Assembly (NCBI GenBank): GCA_025465385.1
Contig: JAODNG010000314.1
Location: 1-11,495 of the forward strand
Length of the DNA stretch: 11,495 bases
Source of the DNA: Pseudonocardiales bacterium
Lineage (GTDB): Bacteria; Actinomycetota; Actinomycetes; Mycobacteriales; Pseudonocardiaceae
Reading direction: 5' to 3'
Each line of letters begins with the position of its first letter. Positions within the stretch are counted from its first letter, which is position 1. The notes under the pieces were generated by a model. The model made no database searches. It was not told the DNA's origin and was given only the letters and a program-made list of their open reading frames with translations. The position numbers and the translations under genes are program-made. Shown piece after piece: positions 7,744 through 11,495 of the stretch.

Positions 7744-8633
7744 CCGGCCACCCGCACCGACGTGAACGTGCCGAAGATGACCAATGTGAGGAAGAAGTCC
7801 ATGACGGCGACGATCACGATGCAGGCCCGCACCGCGCGTCCCACCGCGATGCCCACCCCGGCCGGCCCACCGCTGGCCCGGTAGCCGTAGTGGCAACACA
7901 CCAAGATGATCACGAAGGCGAACGTCAGCACCTTCACGTAAGACCACAGGACGTCGCTGACCGGCAGGAACAGCGAGAAGTAGTGGTCGTAGGTGCCGCC
8001 GGGCAACCCACTGACCAACGTGACGTTCAGCCGCGATGCCCCGTAGGACATCGCCAGCCCAATGGTGTACATCGGGATGACCGCGATGAATCCGGCGATC
8101 ACTCGGGTGGTGATCAGGTACGGCACGCTGGGCACGCTCATCGCCTCGAGCGCGTCGATCTCCTCGGAGATCCGCATCGCGCCGAGCTCCGCGGTGTAGC
8201 CCGCCCCGAGCGTGCTGATCAGCGCTATCGAAGCGACCAGCGGGGCGATGTCGCGGGTGTTGAAGTAGGCGGTGAGTAACCCGGTCAGTGCCTCAGTACC
8301 CGCGGCGTTCAAGGCACGGAAGCCTTGCAAGCCCACGAGGCTGCCAACGAACAACGACAATGCCGCCATCACGCCGGCAGTGCCAAGGATGACGATCAAA
8401 GCGCCCGAGCCGAAACTGACCTCGGCCAGCAGCCGGGCGATCTCCTTGCGGTAGCGCCGCAGGGCCCGCGGCATCCAGCCGATCGCCCGGCCGTAAAGCG
8501 ACAGCTGGTCGCCGAAGTCATCGAGCTTGTCCAGCGGAGCTTGCGCGGCCCGCCGCAGCCGGTGGCCTAATTGCCGGCTCAGCCGGCGGTGGTTCGATTG
8601 CCGGCTCGGCCGGGGGTGAGGCGTCGACGTCAA
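7740..8633 (-). CDS. yrbEB: MlaE-type permease YrbEB
   Basis: This 297-residue integral membrane protein is the second permease subunit of the Mce ABC-type importer. A basic cytoplasmic head of about 60 residues leads to several hydrophobic segments (about 75-100, 120-145, 170-192, 228-248, 265-292). The family signature GAMRISEEIDALEAM (EEIDALEAM at 157-165) is intact; this loop is thought to contact the ATPase. The start is unusual: TTG 8633, because no ATG or GTG lies between the yrbEA stop and the conserved head, and GGGGGG (8643-8648) is 9 bases upstream. The 5-base gap to yrbEA and the rare start make this junction unlike the neighbouring 4-base overlaps. The head contains a nine-residue duplication (see repeat entry). 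Confidence 0.92.
   Translation of the reverse strand: MTSTPHPRPSRQSNHRRLSRQLGHRLRRAAQAPLDKLDDFGDQLSLYGRAIGWMPRALRRYRKEIARLLAEVSFGSGALIVILGTAGVMAALSLFVGSLVGLQGFRALNAAGTEALTGLLTAYFNTRDIAPLVASIALISTLGAGYTAELGAMRISEEIDALEAMSVPSVPYLITTRVIAGFIAVIPMYTIGLAMSYGASRLNVTLVSGLPGGTYDHYFSLFLPVSDVLWSYVKVLTFAFVIILVCCHYGYRASGGPAGVGIAVGRAVRACIVIVAVMDFFLTLVIFGTFTSVRVAG
8571..8614. repeat. 27-bp-spaced direct repeat with hairpin in the 5' end of yrbEB
   Basis: TTGCCGGCTCAGCCGG at 8571 recurs almost exactly as TTGCCGGCTCGGCCGG at 8598, a spacing of 27 bases or nine codons. In YrbEB this gives two SRQxxHR units (SRQSNHR and SRQLGHR). The first copy contains a perfect hairpin, GCCGGC-TCA-GCCGGC (8573-8587); the second is a weaker version. 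Both lie within the first 21 codons, so the RNA structure is close to the TTG start. Confidence 0.8.
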
Positions 8634-8638
8634 CTGTC

Positions 8639-9418
8639 TCAGCCCCCCTTCAGTGGAACGATTTGCAGGTAGGTGGCGGTGACCACGAAGTCGATCAGGA
8701 ACACCAGCACGAAGGAGATCACCACGGATTGGTTGACGGCCTCCCCCACTCCCTTGGGTCCCGGTGGTGGGTTGAGCCCCCGGTAGGCCGCGACGATCCC
8801 CGCGGACAGCCCGAACAGTGCCGCCTTGAGCTCGCTGATCCAGATGTCGGAGACCTGCGCAATGGTGTTGAAGCTGGCGATGTAGGCCCCGGGGGTGCCG
8901 CCCTGGACCACGACATTGAAGTAGTAGCCGCCGGCGATTCCTACCACCGTGGCCAGCCCGTTGAGCACCACCGCAACCAGGATCATCGCCAGCACCCGGG
9001 GCACCACCAGGCGCTGGATCGGTGAGATGCCGAGCACTTCCAGCGCGTCGATCTCCTCGCGGATGGTGCGCGCCCCAAGGTCTGCGCAGACCGCTGCGCC
9101 GCCGGCGCCGGCGATGAGCAATGCGGTGACGATCGGCGCTGCCTGTTGGACGATCGCCAGCACGCTGCCCGCACCGGTCTGGGACTGAGCACCGAACTGC
9201 CGAGCCAGCTCAGCAAGCAGCAGGGCGATGGTTGCGCCGAACGGGATGGTGAACAGGGCGGTGGGCAGCGCGGAGACCTTGGTGATGAACCAGGCCTGTC
9301 CGATGAACTCGCGCGCCTGGAACGGGCGCTGGAACAGACGCCGCGCCACGTCCACGCCGAGCGCGAACAGCCGACCGGTCTGCACAAGCGCGCCCCGACC
9401 CGGGAACCCGCTCGTCAT
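8639..9418 (-). CDS. yrbEA: MlaE-type permease YrbEA
   Basis: This 259-residue membrane protein is the first permease subunit of the Mce transporter and works as a partner of YrbEB. An amphipathic N-terminal region (REFIGQAWFITKV, about 36-48) is followed by hydrophobic segments at about 50-72, 88-110, 141-165, 195-213 and 228-251. The family signature GARTIREEIDALEVLG (EEIDALEVLG at 121-130) is intact. The Pro/Gly-rich loop NPPPGPKGVGEAVNQSVV before the last helix is also characteristic. The ATG at 9418 overlaps the mceG stop as ATGA, which couples ATPase and permease synthesis. Its length is normal for the family. Confidence 0.94.
   Translation of the reverse strand: MTSGFPGRGALVQTGRLFALGVDVARRLFQRPFQAREFIGQAWFITKVSALPTALFTIPFGATIALLLAELARQFGAQSQTGAGSVLAIVQQAAPIVTALLIAGAGGAAVCADLGARTIREEIDALEVLGISPIQRLVVPRVLAMILVAVVLNGLATVVGIAGGYYFNVVVQGGTPGAYIASFNTIAQVSDIWISELKAALFGLSAGIVAAYRGLNPPPGPKGVGEAVNQSVVISFVLVFLIDFVVTATYLQIVPLKGG
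8643..8648 (-). promoter_or_regulatory. G-rich ribosome binding site of yrbEB
   Basis: The minus strand reads AAGGGGGGC at the very end of yrbEA, leaving 9 bases to the TTG codon at 8633-8631. It decides the start because no ATG or GTG is available between the yrbEA stop and the conserved basic head of YrbEB. The spacing is at the upper end of the normal range, so initiation may be moderate. Confidence 0.5.
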
Positions 9419-10437
9419 GGCACCTCGGTCTCCCCGTGGCCACCGCGCCCCGGGTACCAGCGCCGATGGGCGTCGGGCAGGCTGTCCCGGATAGCGTCCT
9501 GGGCGGCGCTGGGCAGGGTGTGCAGCATGCCCATGATGCGATCCATCCGGCGGGACACGGCCTTACGCCTGGGTTGCCCAGGCGAGGGGGTGAGCTGGGG
9601 TCTGAGCTGGGGTAGCCCCGCCATCTCGCCGTGGATTTCGGCCAGCTCGCGCTGAGCCTGAGCGGCGTCCTTCTCCTCCGACATCCCGATCGGACCTTGA
9701 CGGCGGCCGGTGAGGAATTGCGCGACCGCCGGCTCTGTACTGGTCAGCAACACCTCGCGGGGCCCGAAGGCGGCCAGCCGCTTGCGGTAGAGCATGCCGA
9801 TGTTGTCCGGCAGGGTGCTGGCGGTGTTGATGTCGTGGGTGACGATCAGAAACGTGGCGTCGGTCTGCGCGTTGAGGTCCACGATGAGCTGGTTCAGGTA
9901 CGCGGTACGGACCGGATCCAGCCCCGAGTCGGGCTCGTCAAACAGCACGATTTCCGGGTCGAGCACCAGCGCGCGGGCCAGGCCTGCACGCTTGCGCATT
10001 CCCCCGGAGATCTGACCAGGCAACTTGCGCTCGTCGCCGGTCAGCCCGACCATCTCCATCTTCTCGCCAACGATCGCGCGAATCTCCCGCTCGGACTTGC
10101 GGGTGTGCTCGCGCAGCGGGAAAGCGACGTTGTCGTAGAGGTTCATCGAACCGAACAACGCGCCGTCCTGGAACAACACCCCGAACAGCTTGCGTATCTC
10201 ATACAGCCTGCGCTCGCTGCAGTGCACCAGATCGGTGTCGTGAATGAGAATCGAGCCGCGTTCCGGTTTGAGCAACCCGATCAAACTTTTGAGAAATACC
10301 GACTTCCCGGTGCCGGACGGCCCCAGTAGCACGCTGATCTCGCCCGCTGGCAGGGTGAGGGTGACGTCAGACCAGATGACAGACCGATCGAACGACTTCG
10401 CCAGCCCCTCCACCACCACCTCGACGCCCGCGCTCAT
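9415..10437 (-). CDS. mceG: Mce transporter ATPase MceG (Mkl/MlaF family)
   Basis: This 340-residue cytoplasmic ABC ATPase is expected to power the YrbEA/YrbEB permease. All ABC motifs are intact: Walker A GPSGTGKS (39-46), Q-loop Gln90 (VLFQDG), signature ISGGMRKR (143-150), Walker B VLFDEPD with Asp167 and Glu168, D-loop SGLD (171-174) and the switch His201. The SGGM signature and DEPDSGLDPVR stretch are typical of the MlaF/Mkl group. A C-terminal extension of about 100 residues (from 245), absent in ordinary ABC ATPases, is typical of the MceG type. ATG 10437 was chosen because GGGAGGG lies 3-4 bases upstream and the ABC fold begins right after it; the frame is open further upstream but in sequence belonging to another reading frame. 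It is the first intact gene of the operon, 19 bases after the stop of a Mce-associated remnant. Confidence 0.95.
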   Translation of the reverse strand: MSAGVEVVVEGLAKSFDRSVIWSDVTLTLPAGEISVLLGPSGTGKSVFLKSLIGLLKPERGSILIHDTDLVHCSERRLYEIRKLFGVLFQDGALFGSMNLYDNVAFPLREHTRKSEREIRAIVGEKMEMVGLTGDERKLPGQISGGMRKRAGLARALVLDPEIVLFDEPDSGLDPVRTAYLNQLIVDLNAQTDATFLIVTHDINTASTLPDNIGMLYRKRLAAFGPREVLLTSTEPAVAQFLTGRRQGPIGMSEEKDAAQAQRELAEIHGEMAGLPQLRPQLTPSPGQPRRKAVSRRMDRIMGMLHTLPSAAQDAIRDSLPDAHRRWYPGRGGHGETEVP

Positions 10438-10440
10438 GGG

Positions 10441-10447
10441 CCCTCCC
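10441..10447 (-). promoter_or_regulatory. Shine-Dalgarno of mceG
   Basis: The minus strand reads GGGAGGG, 3 bases before ATG 10437 (4 counted from the GGAGG core). It supports this ATG over the longer open frame, which would begin inside the remnant upstream. Confidence 0.7.
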
Positions 10448-10456
10448 GAGTACCGA

Positions 10457-10679
10457 TCAGAATGACTCCGTGTCGGCAATCTTCCAGCTGCCATCGACCC
10501 GCTGCGCCGTGATGGACAGCCGGTCGGTGGCGCGCAACGGGTTGCCTTCGCCGCCCTGATGTGCCTGCTGATCGAGGAATACCAGCACGATCGCCCGATC
10601 GCCATCCAGACTCTTGACAGCGACGGCGGGCACGGACGCCACTACTACGGCTTGTTGTGGCGGTGCCAGCGGCCGAACT
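10457..10679 (-). pseudogene. C-terminal fragment of a Mce-associated protein (5' truncated)
   Basis: About 70 codons ending in TGA at 10457 match the C-terminal beta-rich half of Mce-associated proteins: AVVVASVPAVAVKSL, then DGDRAIVLVFLDQQ, LSITAQRVDGSWKIADTESF. The membrane helix and the helical half are missing. Upstream of about 10680 the same frame stays open to an ATG at 10984, but there it is antisense to a lipase fragment and no longer resembles the family. The fragment ends 19 bases before mceG, so it was probably once a gene of the operon, or is still translated as a chimera. The boundary is approximate (about 20 bases either way). The family assignment is based on pattern recognition. 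Confidence 0.7.
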
Positions 10680-10996
10680 TTGGTGTACCGGGGCAGGATC
10701 AGGGCTCGGACCGGAGCCGAGATACTCGCGGTGACGCAACGCCTGCCCGGTGCACGGCCGCGACTGTCCGTGCCGCTGCTGGTTTTGCACGGCACCGATG
10801 ACCGGATTTGCCCGCTGGCCGGATCCGTGATGGTGCACGAGGCGGTGTCCTCGGCGGACAAGACTCTGCGCCGGTATCCGGGCCTTTGCCACGAAGTGTT
10901 CAACGAGCCCCAGCGCGAGCAGATCCTCACCGACTTAATCTCTGGCTTACGGTGCACCTGCCCAGCAACGGATCCGCTGCGCATTCAGCGGCCTGA
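10680..10996 (+). pseudogene. C-terminal fragment of a monoacylglycerol-lipase-like hydrolase (5' truncated, frameshifted)
   Basis: The plus-strand frame starting near LVYRGRIRARTGAEI gives PLLVLHGTDDRICPL and YPGLCHEVFNEPQRE, the acid-residue and His regions of alpha/beta hydrolases of the monoacylglycerol lipase (Rv0183) type. The Asp and His of the catalytic triad are present, but the half with the nucleophile (GHSMGG in relatives) is absent, so the product cannot be active. After ILTDLIS the frame is wrong; the expected family ending, WLTVHLPSNGSAAHSAA, is in the next frame and stops at 10996. One base appears to be missing near 10938-10943. No start codon or ribosome binding site suits the fragment. 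It is a remnant of a gene once transcribed away from the mce operon. Confidence 0.8.
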
Positions 10997-11285
10997 GCGG
11001 ATTTCCGCGTTGCTTTTCACCCCACGCCCGCTGAAGGCCGCTTGTCTCGCAGCGCCGCGGCCAACCGGGCGACCTGGGAAGCCGGCTCCGCAAACTTCAC
11101 CGCCGCCGCGACGGTACGCAACGGTGCGCGGCTCGTCGTCGCACCGAGAACTACGCTGATCGGACGTCGACATGAGGTACAAGCATGGATGCCCAACGGG
11201 TAGCAACTGCCGCGAGATGTGTCGGGCGTCTGAATGCCTGCAGGATCGCGCGCGATCATGGTGGACGGTGTTCGTACCTGGTAGG
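10997..11285. other. Gene-poor stretch between the lipase remnant and tRNA-Ser
   Basis: No convincing complete gene is seen. On the minus strand, 11017-11170 encodes about 50 residues with protein-like composition (ISVVLGATTSRAPLRTV, then EPASQVARLAAALRDKRP) ending in a stop at 11017, which may be the tail of another lost gene, but I recognise no family. A perfect 14-base palindrome, GATCGCGCGCGATC, lies at 11244-11257. No clear promoter or T-tailed terminator was found on either strand. Confidence 0.4.
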
Positions 11286-11375
11286 TGGCGGAGGATGCGG
11301 GATTTGAACCCGCGAGGGTTTTAACACCCAACACGATTTCCAATCGTGCGCCATAGGCCACTAGGCGAATCCTCC
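11286..11375 (-). tRNA. tRNA-Ser (anticodon GGA)
   Basis: The minus strand folds as a complete 90-base class II tRNA. The acceptor GGAGGAT (11375-11369) pairs with ATCCTCC (11296-11290), followed by discriminator G and an encoded CCA (11288-11286). The anticodon stem CACGA/TCGTG encloses the loop TTGGAAA with anticodon GGA (11341-11339), which reads UCC and UCU. The long variable arm and the T-arm (GCGGG-TTCAAAT-CCCGC) are as expected for tRNA-Ser. It is transcribed in the same direction as the mce operon but lies about 850 bases upstream of mceG. Confidence 0.97.
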
Positions 11376-11495
11376 GCTGCGGAGGCTACCGCTCGTACAG
11401 CTACGGAGCCAAAGCTGCTGCTAGTTCGCCTCGTTGACCGACCTGAGCGAGCCGATGACGGGACCGTCGAGAGGGTGCCGTGCTCTGGATGCGGA
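11376..11495. other. Sequence upstream of tRNA-Ser, no gene assigned
   Basis: On the minus strand a frame ending VIGSLRSVNEAN and a TAG near 11421 could be the end of a gene beyond the window, but it is too short to identify. A weak promoter for the tRNA can be proposed (TTGGCT, then TAGCCT about 18 bases later, 7 bases before the tRNA), well below consensus quality. The bases next to the tRNA (11376-11385) form an inverted repeat with its acceptor strand. Confidence 0.25.

Noticed and set aside
10614..10619. Perfect TTGACA on the plus strand
   Set aside because: No matching -10 lies at the proper distance, and it falls inside the Mce-associated fragment, in Leu-Ser codons read on the other strand; it would only drive a dead lipase remnant.
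10985..11206. Minus-strand 73-codon frame next to the lipase remnant
   Set aside because: Arg/Gly-rich sequence without a ribosome binding site or any recognisable motif; a neighbouring frame looks more protein-like.
11017..11361. Minus-strand frame of 114 codons running across tRNA-Ser
   Set aside because: Its start lies inside the tRNA and half of it is read through structural RNA; only the last 50 codons look protein-like, and they are noted as a possible remnant.

Overview
The window is high-GC actinobacterial DNA, dominated by one complete mce (mammalian cell entry) lipid-transport operon on the minus strand. The evidence is the gene order, strong GC bias at third codon positions, and chains of ATGA/GTGA stop-start overlaps. 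The operon ATPase gene is its first gene. In mycobacteria that ATPase (MceG/Mkl) is encoded away from the mce operons, whereas in Streptomyces it heads the operon, so I infer a non-mycobacterial actinomycete (a Streptomyces- or Pseudonocardiales-like genome). Genus cannot be set from the window alone.

Layout in the direction of transcription (right to left): tRNA-Ser(GGA) at 11286-11375; a gene-poor stretch at 10997-11285; a scar at about 10457-10996; then mceG (9415-10437), yrbEA (8639-9418), yrbEB (7740-8633), mceA (6433-7743), mceB (5405-6436), mceC (4419-5408), mceD (3235-4416), mceE (2015-3238), mceF (816-2018), a Mce-associated protein with a C-terminal EPGPP repeat (134-802), and the first 41 codons of a probable second Mce-associated protein leaving the window (1-123).

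Together these genes encode a full Mce transporter: a cytoplasmic ATPase (MceG), two MlaE-type membrane permeases (YrbEA/B), six membrane-anchored or lipidated MCE-domain subunits expected to form the extracytoplasmic lipid conduit, and accessory single-pass proteins. The substrate cannot be read from the sequence; lipids, fatty acids or sterols are known for relatives. Six of the gene junctions are 4-base overlaps, which implies tight translational coupling and near-equal subunit output.

The most unusual part is the scar upstream of mceG. The C-terminal third of a Mce-associated protein (minus strand) sits head to head with the C-terminal third of a monoacylglycerol-lipase-like alpha/beta hydrolase (plus strand). 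Both genes have lost their 5' parts at the same point near 10680, and the lipase fragment has a further frameshift near its end. This looks like a deletion between two divergent genes that removed their shared promoter region, next to a tRNA gene. I saw no CRISPR array, insertion sequence or clear terminator. I did not find a wholly new system; the novelty candidates are the scar, the repeat tail and the control of yrbEB translation.
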